Source of the DNA: Modestobacter excelsi
GTDB taxonomy: Bacteria > Actinomycetota > Actinomycetes > Mycobacteriales > Geodermatophilaceae
Reading direction: 5' to 3'
DNA length: 64,000 nt
Assembly (NCBI RefSeq): GCF_005930495.1
Contig: NZ_SJEX01000009.1
Location: 1 to 64,000, forward strand
Positions 45,299 through 53,409 of the stretch are shown piece by piece. Every line of letters begins with the position of its first letter. Position 1 is the first letter of the stretch. The position numbers were made by a program, and so were the translations under genes. The notes under the pieces were generated by a model. It was not told the DNA's origin and did no database searches. It saw only the letters and a program-made list of their open reading frames with translations.

Positions 45299-46297
45299 AT
45301 GCCCTCCCGCCTCGCCCTCCGCGGCGCCGCCCTGCTGGCCGTTGCCCTCGCCGTCACCAGCTGCAGTTCCGACTCCGGGGACGACGGCTCGGCCGCGGGC
45401 TGCAGCGCCGGCGGCAGCTCCTCCGGCGCCTTCCCGGTCACCGTGGGCACCGCCTTCGGCGACGTCACCGTCGACGAAGCACCCAGCCGGGTCGTCGCCC
45501 TCGGCTGGGGCGACGCCGAGACCGCGCTCGCGCTCGGCGTGCAGCCGGTCGGCGCCAGCGACTGGCTGGCCTTCGGCGGGGAGGGCGTCGGCCCGTGGGC
45601 CGCCGGTGGGTACGACGAGACGCCGGAGATCATCGACACCCTCGAGCCGAGCTACGAGGCGATCGCGGCGCTGCGGCCGGACCTCATCCTGGACACCAAG
45701 TCCCCGGCCACCCAGGACCGCTACGACAAGCTCAGCGCGATCGCCCCGACCGTCGGCCAGCCCGAGGGCGCGGATCCCTACCTGACCTCCTCGGCCGACC
45801 AGCTGGAGATGATCGGCGCGGCGCTCGGCAAGAGCGACGAGGCGACCGCGCTGCAACAGCAGGTCGACCAGGCCTTCACCGACGCGGCCGCAGCCCACCC
45901 GGAGTTCACCGGCACCTCGGTGGCCGTGGCCGCCTACAGCTCCGAGGGCTTCGGCGCCTACGTGGAGGGTGACGCCCGGGTCGACTTCATGGAGCAGCTC
46001 GGCTTCACGCTCAAGCCGGAGATCCAGGCGCTGGCCACCGACAGCTTCTTCGTCCCGGTCAGCGAGGAGCAGTTGCCCCTGCTGGACGCCGGGCTGACCG
46101 TGGCGTTCCCGATCTTCGTCGACGCCGGCCAGATCACCGCCAACCCGCTGTGGCAGGCCATCCCGTCGGTGCAGGCCGGGCACGCGGTCGTCCTGGCCGA
46201 CGAGACGCTGACCAACGCCTTCTCGATCGGCACGCCCCAGGGCATCCGGTACGCGCTGGACAACGCCGTCCCGCTGTTCGCCGACGCGCTCGGCTGA
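45299..46297 (+). CDS. Iron-siderophore ABC transporter substrate-binding lipoprotein (FecB-like)
   Basis: The 332-residue protein has a lipoprotein signal (ALLAVALAVTSC, Cys at about residue 20) and a FecB/FhuD-type periplasmic-binding domain: RVVALGWGDAETALALGVQPVG, YEAIAALRPDLILDTKS and a C-terminal lobe ending PLFADALG. It would bind a ferric siderophore outside the membrane. No permease or ATPase genes are adjacent. The ATG at 45299, with GGAG at 45289, is better than the GTG at 45272 because the signal peptide then starts properly. An IdeR box precedes it. Confidence 0.88.
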   Translation: MPSRLALRGAALLAVALAVTSCSSDSGDDGSAAGCSAGGSSSGAFPVTVGTAFGDVTVDEAPSRVVALGWGDAETALALGVQPVGASDWLAFGGEGVGPWAAGGYDETPEIIDTLEPSYEAIAALRPDLILDTKSPATQDRYDKLSAIAPTVGQPEGADPYLTSSADQLEMIGAALGKSDEATALQQQVDQAFTDAAAAHPEFTGTSVAVAAYSSEGFGAYVEGDARVDFMEQLGFTLKPEIQALATDSFFVPVSEEQLPLLDAGLTVAFPIFVDAGQITANPLWQAIPSVQAGHAVVLADETLTNAFSIGTPQGIRYALDNAVPLFADALG

Positions 46298-46313
46298 CCT
46301 CCGGCCCCAGCGT

Positions 46314-46352
46314 CACCGGGTGGCTCCGGCTCAGCTCCGGAGCCGCCCGGTG
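46314..46352. terminator. Bidirectional hairpin spanning the mftE stop
   Basis: CACCGGG and GGCTCCGG pair with CCGGAGCC and CCCGGTG around a 7-base loop, 15 bp in all with one mismatch pair. It lies between the convergent lipoprotein and mftE genes and includes the mftE stop codon (46331-46333). Confidence 0.7.
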
Positions 46353-47074
46353 CCGTCCACCGCCCAGCGCGCCACGGCGGCGAGCATGCGGTCCCCGAGC
46401 GCCGTCAGCAGCTCCGCCCCCTCGGCCGCCGAGGCGCCGGCCGGGTCCCCGAGGACGCCGTCCGGGCTCACCGCCCGCACCCCCTCGGCCCGCAGCCGGG
46501 GCAGCAGCTCGCTGATCGGCGCCGTCTCCCCCGCCGCAGCCAGCGCCTCGCGCACCGCTCCCGGTTCCACGTGCAACATCAGTGACGTCTCGGTCCGCCC
46601 CGCGTGGGCATCCCCGCCGGGCACGCCGCAGGGGAACCAGGCGACGTCCCGGCCCTCGGCCCGGAGCAGCGGCACCGCCGTCCGCAGTGCGTCCAGGTTG
46701 CCGCCGTGGCCGTTGACCACCAGCAGCCGGCCGGCCCAGCGCCCCGCCGAGCGGCCGTACTCCACCAGCAGGGCGCTCAGCGCCTCCGTGCCGATCGAGA
46801 TCGTGCCCGGGAAGCCCTCGTGCTCCCCGCTGGCGCCGTAGGCGAGCGCCGGGGCGAGCAGCGCGCCGTCCAGCCGGGGGACGACGGCCTCGGCGACGGC
46901 CTGCGCCACGACCGTGTCGGTGGCCACCGGCAGGTGCCGGCCGTGCTGCTCCACCGACCCCAGCGGGACGACGACCAGCGGCGCGCCGGTGGTCTCGGGC
47001 CAGGTGGCAGCGGTCAACCTCACGACCGCGACCCTGCCAGAGCCGGTGCGGGCCCTGGCCCAGGCGTCCCGCAT
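46331..47074 (-). CDS. mftE: Mycofactocin peptidase MftE (creatininase family)
   Basis: This 247-residue metallopeptidase of the creatininase fold is known to cut modified MftA to release the C-terminal Val-Tyr-derived dipeptide. Metal-binding blocks are VVPLGSVEQHGRHLPVATDT, GASGEHEGFPGTISIG and VVNGHGGNLDALRTA, then DAHAGRTETSLML. It is divergent from mftD and shares a 169-base promoter gap that contains a TGGCAC-CCC-GTGCCA repeat. The ATG at 47072-47074 is one of several possible starts. Confidence 0.85.
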   Translation of the reverse strand: MRDAWARARTGSGRVAVVRLTAATWPETTGAPLVVVPLGSVEQHGRHLPVATDTVVAQAVAEAVVPRLDGALLAPALAYGASGEHEGFPGTISIGTEALSALLVEYGRSAGRWAGRLLVVNGHGGNLDALRTAVPLLRAEGRDVAWFPCGVPGGDAHAGRTETSLMLHVEPGAVREALAAAGETAPISELLPRLRAEGVRAVSPDGVLGDPAGASAAEGAELLTALGDRMLAAVARWAVDGTGRLRS

Positions 47075-47112
47075 CGGCGGAGGATCGTGGTCCGTCCCCC
47101 GTCGCGATAGCG

Positions 47113-47127
47113 TGGCACCCCGTGCCA
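47113..47127. promoter_or_regulatory. Candidate MftR operator between mftE and mftD
   Basis: TGGCACCCCGTGCCA is a perfect 6+6 inverted repeat with a 3-base spacer in the divergent promoter region. The same pattern, TGACACCGAGTGCCA, lies in front of mftA at 55170. It is the only element I see shared by both. Confidence 0.6.
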
Positions 47128-47243
47128 GCGTCGGCCGCCGCGGCTGCCCTGCGCTGTCACCCGGCCCGCGCGACCATGGGGCCCCCGCTGGGCGGCGACC
47201 CGTCACCCGGCGCGATCACGTACCAGGACGGCAGGAGCAGTCG

Positions 47244-48464
47244 ATGGCCAACCCGTGGTTCGAGTCAGTGGCGGAAGCGCAGCGTCGGGCGAAGAAGCGC
47301 CTGCCCAAGGGCGTCTACGGCGCGCTGGTGGCCGGCTCCGAGCGCGGCGTCACCGTCGACGACAACACCGCCGCCTTCGCCGAGCTCGGCTTCGCCCCGC
47401 ACACCGCCGGGCTGGCCAACGACAAGCAGATGGCCACCCGCGTCATGGGCCAGGACGTCTCGATGCCCGTGCTGATCAGCCCCACCGGCGTGCAGGCGGT
47501 GCACCCCGACGGCGAGGTCGCCGTCGCCCGCGCCGCCGCCGCCCGCGGCACCGCGATGGGGCTGTCGTCCATGGCGAGCAAGCCGATGGAGGAGGTCATC
47601 GAGGCCAACCCGAAGACCTTCTTCCAGCTCTACTGGGTCGGTGACCGCGACGTGATGGCCGCCAAGGTCGAGCGGGCCCGCAAGGCCGGGGCGGCCGGCC
47701 TCATCGCCACCCTGGACTGGTCGTTCGCCTACGGCCGCGACTGGGGCAGCCCGTTCATCCCGGAGAAGGTCAACCTCGAGGCGGTGCGCCGGTACGCCCC
47801 GCAGGTGGCCCTCAAGCCGCGGTGGCTGTGGACCTTCGCCAGGACCGGCAAGCTGCCGGACCTGACCGTGCCGAACATGGTGGGCGTCCCCGGCGAGCCG
47901 GCGCCGACCTTCTTCGGTGCCTACGGCCAGTGGATGCAGTCGCCGATGCCGAGCTGGGAGGACGTCGCCTGGCTGCGCGAGCTGTGGCCCGACGCCCCGT
48001 TCATGCTCAAGGGCGTCATGCGGGTCGACGACGCCCGGCGCGCCGTCGACGCCGGGGTCACCGCGATCTCGGTGTCCAACCACGGCGGCAACAACCTCGA
48101 CGGCACGCCGGCCTCCATCCGGGCGCTGCCGGCCGTGGCCGAGGCCGTCGGCGACCAGGTCGAGGTGCTGCTGGACGGCGGCATCCGCCGCGGCAGCGAC
48201 GTCGCCAAGGCCCTCGCCCTGGGCGCGAAGGCGGTCATGATCGGCCGCGCCTACCTCTGGGGCCTCGCGGCCAACGGCCAGGCCGGGGTGGAAAACGTCC
48301 TGGACCTGCTGCGCGACGGCCTCGGCTCCGCGCTGATCGGCCTCGGCCACACCTCGGTCGACCAGCTCAACCCGGGCGACCTGGTCATCCCGCCGGGCTT
48401 CGAGCGGCACCTGGGCACCGACGGCGCCGACGCCCCGCTCACCCCGCAGGCCTCCGGCAAGTAG
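47244..48464 (+). CDS. mftD: Premycofactocin synthase MftD (FMN-dependent alpha-hydroxy-acid dehydrogenase family)
   Basis: This 406-residue flavoprotein is known to oxidatively deaminate the Val-Tyr-derived compound to give premycofactocin. It has the alpha-hydroxy-acid oxidase barrel: MPVLISPTGVQAVHPDGEVAVARAAA, QLYWVGDRD, the catalytic His in AISVSNHGGNNLDG (in lactate oxidases it is SNHGGRQLD) and FMN motif LDGGIRRGSDVAKALALGAKAVMIGR. AGGAG at 47233 supports the ATG at 47244. It is divergent from mftE. Confidence 0.88.
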   Translation: MANPWFESVAEAQRRAKKRLPKGVYGALVAGSERGVTVDDNTAAFAELGFAPHTAGLANDKQMATRVMGQDVSMPVLISPTGVQAVHPDGEVAVARAAAARGTAMGLSSMASKPMEEVIEANPKTFFQLYWVGDRDVMAAKVERARKAGAAGLIATLDWSFAYGRDWGSPFIPEKVNLEAVRRYAPQVALKPRWLWTFARTGKLPDLTVPNMVGVPGEPAPTFFGAYGQWMQSPMPSWEDVAWLRELWPDAPFMLKGVMRVDDARRAVDAGVTAISVSNHGGNNLDGTPASIRALPAVAEAVGDQVEVLLDGGIRRGSDVAKALALGAKAVMIGRAYLWGLAANGQAGVENVLDLLRDGLGSALIGLGHTSVDQLNPGDLVIPPGFERHLGTDGADAPLTPQASGK

Positions 48465-48466
48465 AC

Positions 48467-48522
48467 GGACCCCGCTGCCCCCCACGCCTCGCGAGCTCGG
48501 CGCGGGCCCCTGCAGCGGGGCC
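48467..48522. repeat. Nested-palindrome intergenic repeat, copy 4
   Basis: GGACCCCGCTGCCCCCCACG, then CTCGCGAGCTCGGCGCGGG, then CCCCTGCAGCGGGGCC. It fills the gap between the convergent mftD and VWA genes. Confidence 0.75.
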
Positions 48523-48523
48523 G

Positions 48524-49456
48524 TCAGTCGGCGAAGACGGCGGTGAGGGCGGCGGCGACGTCGCGGTGGTCGCGCACCAGGCGGAGCCGCCCCCGGCCGG
48601 CCCGGGCCAGGTCGCGGCCCAGCTCGACGTCGTCCTCCCCCGAGGTGTCCAGCAGCACGTCGAGCCGGGGCAGCTGCGCCGCCGTGAGCCGCGGGTCCGG
48701 CCCGGCGTTGTGCACGCAGTCGGACAGCAGCAGCACCCGGGCGTCCCGCGGCGGCACCCCGGCCAGCTGCCGGGCCGCCGTCTCCAGCGCGAAGGTCACG
48801 TTGGTCAGCCCCTGCGTCGGCACCCGCAGCAGCAGGTCGAGCACGGCCAGCGGGGCCACCTGCTCCCCCATCCGCACCAGCACCGCCGCGTCGGACCAGA
48901 AGGCGACGACGGCGAGGGAGTCGCGGGCCAGCTCGCCGGCCAGCGCGCCCACCGTGGCCGCCGCCGTCCGGACCCGCTCGCCCTTCATCGACCCCGACAC
49001 GTCGACCACCAGGACGACCGACCGGCGCTGCCGGACCCGCTCGCGGACGAGGATCTCCGCCTCCTCCGGGTAGGGGTTGCCGGCCAGCGCCTCGAGCGTG
49101 CGTTCCAGGTCCAGCTCGTCCGATCCCCCGGCCCACGGCAGGGTGGCCAGCTCGCCGACCCCACGCCGCGAACGACGGTCCCGCGGTGGCCGCGGCACCG
49201 CCAGCCGACGGGCGATCTGCCGGGCTCGGGCCCGGGTGAGCTGGTCGACCGAGCTCTCGGTCTCCAGGTCGGCCAGCGCGATCAGGTCGGCCGGCTCGTC
49301 CGTCGTCCCCGACGCCGTGCCGCCCGGCCGGGACGGACCGGTCCGGTCCCGCCGCCGGTCACCCGAGGACAGCGCCAGGCCGCTCCCGCCGCGCGCAGGC
49401 TCGTAGAGGGAGGGCTGCTCGGTCAGCTGCTTGGGCCTCCGCCGGAGGGGGCGCAT
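48524..49456 (-). CDS. VWA domain protein (CoxE-like)
   Basis: The 310-residue protein ends in a von Willebrand A domain. The MIDAS metal site has DxSxS in VVLVVDVSGSMKGER, Thr in QGLTNVTFALETAA and Asp in VLLLSDCVHNAG. The first 120 residues are basic, with Pro and Arg stretches. It follows a MoxR-type AAA+ ATPase by 61 bases. MoxR-VWA pairs act as chaperone-like machines that insert cofactors or metals into partner enzymes (MoxR of methanol dehydrogenase, CoxD-CoxE for CO dehydrogenase). It is the last gene of the mycofactocin SDR group. Confidence 0.8.
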   Translation of the reverse strand: MRPLRRRPKQLTEQPSLYEPARGGSGLALSSGDRRRDRTGPSRPGGTASGTTDEPADLIALADLETESSVDQLTRARARQIARRLAVPRPPRDRRSRRGVGELATLPWAGGSDELDLERTLEALAGNPYPEEAEILVRERVRQRRSVVLVVDVSGSMKGERVRTAAATVGALAGELARDSLAVVAFWSDAAVLVRMGEQVAPLAVLDLLLRVPTQGLTNVTFALETAARQLAGVPPRDARVLLLSDCVHNAGPDPRLTAAQLPRLDVLLDTSGEDDVELGRDLARAGRGRLRLVRDHRDVAAALTAVFAD

Positions 49457-49516
49457 CCCCCGGGGAGTCCCGGTGCGGTCGCGCCGGGTGACCGGGGAGT
49501 CGGCCTCGACGGCTCT

Positions 49517-50578
49517 TCAACCGGGTTCGGCGGCCGCCGGGTGGAGCAGGAAGTGGTCCTCCCAGATCTCCCGGAGCACCGCCTCAGGGCTGCTCTCCAG
49601 CGTCTCGTCGAGGAAGATCCGCCCGGACAGCGCCAGCAGGAGGGCGTCCAGGACGACGTCGGTGTACTCCTCCGGCAGCCCGCGCGGCGGGGCGGTCGAC
49701 GGCTCGTCGGGCAGCGGCACGCCGCGCATGGCGGCCAGCTGGGCGGCGACGAGGGCGGTGTCGATCGCGCCGCGCACGCTGCTGCCCTGCCGGACGTCGT
49801 CGCGCTCGCGCGTCGCCCGGGTGAGCGCCACGGCGTCGGCCACCAGCCGCGGGGACTCCACCCCGGTGCGCCGGCCGACGATGCCGCGCTCGGCCTCGGC
49901 GTCCTGGTAGCCGATCGCCAGCCGGCACAGCCGGTCGTGCACCGAGGTCGACAGCCGTGTGGTGCCCACGTTGTCGTAGGGGTTCATCGACGCGATGACC
50001 CGGAAGCTGGCCAGCGCCTCGACCACGCCGACCCGGGGGATGGTGATCCGGCGTTCGGCCATGGCGGTGAGCAGCGTGTTCAGGGTGTCCTCGGGCGCCC
50101 GGTTGAACTCCTCGACGTAGAGGAACCCGCCGGCCCGCATGGCCTCGACCAGCGGGCCGGGCACGAAGTTGTCCGGGGAGTAGTCCTCGCGCAGCACCCG
50201 GGCCGGGTCGTGGTGCCCGACCAGCCGGGTGGGCGTGAGGTCGGCGTTGCCCTCGACGAAGACCAGCGGGATGCCCCACTCCGCGGTGATCGAGCGCAGC
50301 AGCGTGGACTTGGAGGTGCCCGGCGGCCCCTCGAGCAGGACGTCGCGGCCGGCGGCGACCGCGGCCAGGAGCAGGTCGAGCTCGCGGGCCCGCCCCACCA
50401 GGTGCCGGGCGACCCGTCCGCGCACGGCCCGCACCGAGGCGCCGTCGTCGCCGGTGACCCGGCTGCCGGTGACCAGCGGGTCGTCGCCGGTGGAGTGGGA
50501 GATGTGCTCGGTCAGGAGGTCCTCCTCGGGCGGCCGGTACCGGGAGCCGGGGCCCCCGGTACCGGACGCGTCGCTCAC
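49517..50578 (-). CDS. MoxR-family AAA+ ATPase
   Basis: The 353-residue ATPase has Walker A EGPPGTSKSTLLRS, the loop NADLTPTRLVGHHDP, Walker B GGFLYVEEFNRAPED and sensor 1 FRVIASMNPYDN. That set is the MoxR/CoxD type. It begins at a GTG that overlaps the stop codon of SDR 1 by four bases (GTGA at 50575-50578), so it is translated together with a mycofactocin-type dehydrogenase. Its partner VWA protein is the next gene. The client enzyme is not identified. Confidence 0.85.
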   Translation of the reverse strand: MSDASGTGGPGSRYRPPEEDLLTEHISHSTGDDPLVTGSRVTGDDGASVRAVRGRVARHLVGRARELDLLLAAVAAGRDVLLEGPPGTSKSTLLRSITAEWGIPLVFVEGNADLTPTRLVGHHDPARVLREDYSPDNFVPGPLVEAMRAGGFLYVEEFNRAPEDTLNTLLTAMAERRITIPRVGVVEALASFRVIASMNPYDNVGTTRLSTSVHDRLCRLAIGYQDAEAERGIVGRRTGVESPRLVADAVALTRATRERDDVRQGSSVRGAIDTALVAAQLAAMRGVPLPDEPSTAPPRGLPEEYTDVVLDALLLALSGRIFLDETLESSPEAVLREIWEDHFLLHPAAAEPG

Positions 50579-51408
50579 TTGCCGGTGGACCCGGCGTCGA
50601 TGGGCAGGGTGACGCCGGTGATGTAGCGCGCCTCGTCGGAGACGAGGAACAGGATGGCGTTGGAGATGTCGACCGGCTCCACCCAGGGGACGGGCAGCGC
50701 GTTGATCGACTGGAACACCGGGGCGGCGGACTCCTGGGACGGGTTGGGGTTGTCCGGCTGGAAGAGCCCCCAGGTCTTCTCGTTCTGGATCATCACGGTG
50801 TTGACGCTGGTGGGGTGCACCGAGTTGACCCGGATCGAGTGGGGGGCCAGCTCGTTGGCCAGTGTCCGCATGATGCCCACGACACCGTGCTTGGCCGCTG
50901 TGTAGTGGATGGTGTTCGGGACCCCCTTGAGCCCGGCGACCGAGCTGGTGAGCACGATCGCCCCACCCCCGCCCTCGATCAGGTGCGGCAACGTGGCCTT
51001 GCAGGTGTTCCACACCCCGGTGAGGTTGATGTCGATCATCTCGCGCCAGGCGTCGTCGGTGAGCTCGAGCGCCGGCTGGATCTCGAACACCCCGGCGTTG
51101 CCCAGCACGATGTCCAGCCGGCCGAGCTGAGCCACCCCGTCGTCGACCGCGGCCTTCAGCGCCCCGGTGTCCCGGACGTCGGCCTTGGTGGCGACGATCC
51201 GCCGGTCCTGCGCCTCGACCTGGCGCACCGTCTCCGCCAGGTCGTCCTCGGTGGCCGGTGGGTACATCTGGATCGACTCGACCGGCCCGACGATGTCGAC
51301 GGCGATGATGTCGGCGCCCTCCTGGGCCAGCCGGACGGCGTGGCTGCGGCCCTGGCTGCGGGCCGCCCCGGTGATGAACGCGACCTTGCCCTCTACTCGC
51401 CCTGGCAC
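50575..51408 (-). CDS. Mycofactocin-coupled SDR family oxidoreductase (copy 1)
   Basis: The 277-residue short-chain dehydrogenase has the NAD motif VAFITGAARSQGRSHAVRLAQEGADIIAVD, described by its ends, and an insert of about 15 residues right after it (VGPVESIQMYPPATEDDL) that is typical of the mycofactocin-dependent SDR group, whose NAD is held tightly and re-oxidised by mycofactocin. The triad is Ser in LTSSVAG and Tyr-x3-Lys in YTAAKHG. It is one of three tandem SDR genes. The substrate is probably an alcohol. Confidence 0.85.
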   Translation of the reverse strand: MPGRVEGKVAFITGAARSQGRSHAVRLAQEGADIIAVDIVGPVESIQMYPPATEDDLAETVRQVEAQDRRIVATKADVRDTGALKAAVDDGVAQLGRLDIVLGNAGVFEIQPALELTDDAWREMIDINLTGVWNTCKATLPHLIEGGGGAIVLTSSVAGLKGVPNTIHYTAAKHGVVGIMRTLANELAPHSIRVNSVHPTSVNTVMIQNEKTWGLFQPDNPNPSQESAAPVFQSINALPVPWVEPVDISNAILFLVSDEARYITGVTLPIDAGSTGK

Positions 51409-51454
51409 GGGGTCCTCCTCCTGCAGTGGTGATCGGTGGGATCGAGCGGCACGC

Positions 51455-52294
51455 TCACTTGGTGATCCAGCCGGCGTCGACCTTGTGCAGCGCACCGGTG
51501 ACGTAGCGGCCGGAGTCGGCGGCCAGGTACAGCACCGCCTCGCTGATGTCGTTCGGCTCGATCCACGGCACCTCGAGCAGGTTGAGCCCGGTGAAGGCCT
51601 CCCGGACGTCGTCCTCGCCCGGCTCCTCGAGGTCGGGGCGGAACAGCTTGAAGGTGTTCCCGTTCAGCACCAGCGGGGTGGCCACGTTCGTCGGGTGGAT
51701 CGAGTTCACCCGGATGCGGTCGGGCGCGAGCTCGATCGCGAGGCTGCGCATCAGGCCGACCACGCCGTGCTTGGCCGCGGCGTACGCCGACACGTTCTGC
51801 ATGCCGCGCAGCCCCAGCGCCGAGCTGATCAGCAGGATCGACCCCCCGTCGCCGTGCGCCCGGATGTGCGGGACCACGACCTTGGCCGTGAGGAAGACCC
51901 CGGTCAGGTTGGTCTCGATGACGTCTCGCCAGTCCTGGGCCGGCATGTCCGCCACCTGGTTGGGCACGCCCCCGATCCCGGCGTTGGCGACGGCGCAGTC
52001 CAGCCGGCCGAGCTGGGCCACGCCGTCCGCCAGCCCGGAGGTGAGCGCCTCCTCGTCGGTGACGTCGGCCTGGAAGGTCACCATCCGCCGGTCGAGGGCC
52101 TCGACGGCAGCCACCGTCTCGGCCAGGTCGTCCGCCGACGCGACCGGCGCCTGACCGCCCGGGATCGGCCCGCAGATGTCCATGCCGATGATGTCGGCGC
52201 CCTCCTGCGCGAGCCGCACGGCGTGGCTGCGCCCCATGCCGCGGGCCGCGCCGGTGACGAAGACGACCTTGCCCTCCATCCGGCCCGCCGTCAC
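51455..52294 (-). CDS. Mycofactocin-coupled SDR family oxidoreductase (copy 2)
   Basis: The 279-residue protein has TGAARGMGRSHAVRLAQEG, the mycofactocin-type insert GPIPGGQAPVASADDLAETV and the triad Ser in LISSALGLRG, Tyr-x3-Lys in YAAAKHG. It starts at a GTG that overlaps the stop of SDR copy 3 by four bases. Divergence from copies 1 and 3 in the substrate loop (LVLNGNTFKLFRPDLEEPG) suggests a distinct substrate. Confidence 0.85.
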   Translation of the reverse strand: MTAGRMEGKVVFVTGAARGMGRSHAVRLAQEGADIIGMDICGPIPGGQAPVASADDLAETVAAVEALDRRMVTFQADVTDEEALTSGLADGVAQLGRLDCAVANAGIGGVPNQVADMPAQDWRDVIETNLTGVFLTAKVVVPHIRAHGDGGSILLISSALGLRGMQNVSAYAAAKHGVVGLMRSLAIELAPDRIRVNSIHPTNVATPLVLNGNTFKLFRPDLEEPGEDDVREAFTGLNLLEVPWIEPNDISEAVLYLAADSGRYVTGALHKVDAGWITK

Positions 52295-53128
52295 TTGATC
52301 ACCGACCCGGCGTCGACGGGCAGCTGGACGCCGGTGACGTACCGGCCGTCGTCGCTGACCAGGAAGAGGATGGCGTTGCTGATGTCGACGGGTTCGACCC
52401 ACTGGACAGGCAGCGCGTTCAGGCTCTGGAAGGCCTCCCCGACGTCGTCCCGGGTCACCTCCGAGGGCGCCTTGTCCGGCCGGAAGGTCCCGTACGTCTG
52501 CTCGTTGTGGATCATCATCGTGTCCACCGACGTCGGGTGCACCGAGTTCACCCGGATCATGTGCGGCGCCAGTTCCAACGCCAGCGTCTTCATGATGCCC
52601 ACGACGCCGTGCTTGGCGGCCACGTAGTGCGTCAGGTTCGGCAGGCCCATGATCCCGGCGGTGGAGCTGGTGAGCACGATCGCGCCGCCGTTCCCGCCCG
52701 CCTTCAGGTGCGGGACGGCCGCGCGCACCGTCTTGAACACCCCGGTCAGGTTGACGGCGATCATGTCGTCCCACATCTCGTCGGTCATCTCCTCGACCGG
52801 CGCGAAGCTGGCGATGCCGGCGTTGGCCAGCACGATGTCCAGCCGGCCCAGCTCGGCGACCCCGTCGTCGACCGCACGCCGGAGCGCGGCGGTGTCCCGG
52901 ACGTCGGCCTTGCCGGCGACGATCCGCCGGTCCAGGGGCCTCGACCAGCCGGACGGTCTCGTCCAGGTCCTCCTCCGTGGCCAGCGGGTACCCCACCGAC
53001 CCGACCTGCTCCAGCAGGTCGACGGCGATGATGTCGGCGCCCTCCTGCGCCAGCCGGACGGCGTGGCTGCGGCCCTGACCGCGTGCCGCGCCGGTGATGA
53101 AGGCGACCTTGCCCTCGAGCTTGCCCAT
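52291..53128 (-). pseudogene. Mycofactocin-coupled SDR (copy 3), frameshifted
   Basis: The N-terminal part (GKLEGKVAFITGAARGQGRSHA, insert LLEQVGSVGYPLATEEDLDET) starts at the ATG at 53126-53128, but at LVEA the reading frame breaks. The remaining protein (LDRRIVAGKADVRD ... STAGIMG ... YVAAKHG ... DAGSVIK) is in the next frame. The minus strand has CCCC where three C would keep frame (plus-strand GGGG at 52935-52938). The length 838 is one base more than a multiple of three. Everything else is well preserved, so the change is recent or is a base-calling error in a homopolymer. Confidence 0.8.
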
Positions 53129-53192
53129 GACGTGCGCTCTTCCTGTGGTCCCCCGCTGTGGACGTGCCTGGACACGGTCCGACCACCCGGGG

Positions 53193-53348
53193 TCAGACCG
53201 TCGGGGCCCCTTCCGGGGCGGCGGCCGCCGGCCGCCCGGTTCGCGGGTGCCACGCCGCCGGGCCACGCAGGTACCAGGGGCGGGAGAGCTCGAGGGAGGC
53301 CAGGGCGGGGAGCGGCAGGCGGCAGTCCAGGACGGCCACGCGCTCCAC
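53193..53348 (-). CDS. Possible 51-residue protein between mftC and the SDR genes
   Basis: A GTG-led frame encodes VERVAVLDCRLPLPALASLE at the start and a Pro/Ala-rich end. It fills the gap between mftC (ends 53410) and the first SDR (starts 53128), in the same direction. I recognise no family. It holds one Cys and no membrane segment, and may be a spurious frame. Confidence 0.3.
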   Translation of the reverse strand: MERVAVLDCRLPLPALASLELSRPWYLRGPAAWHPRTGRPAAAAPEGAPTV

Positions 53349-53409
53349 CTCCCTGGTCGGTCCGGTCGTCGTCGTCCACGCCTGCGCCGTGCGCGCAGGC
53401 GGGCGGGGG

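Noticed and set aside
47822-50626. A 934-codon plus-strand frame across the mftD 3' end, VWA and MoxR genes
   Set aside because: It overlaps three well-supported genes, and the repeat copy 4 falls inside it.
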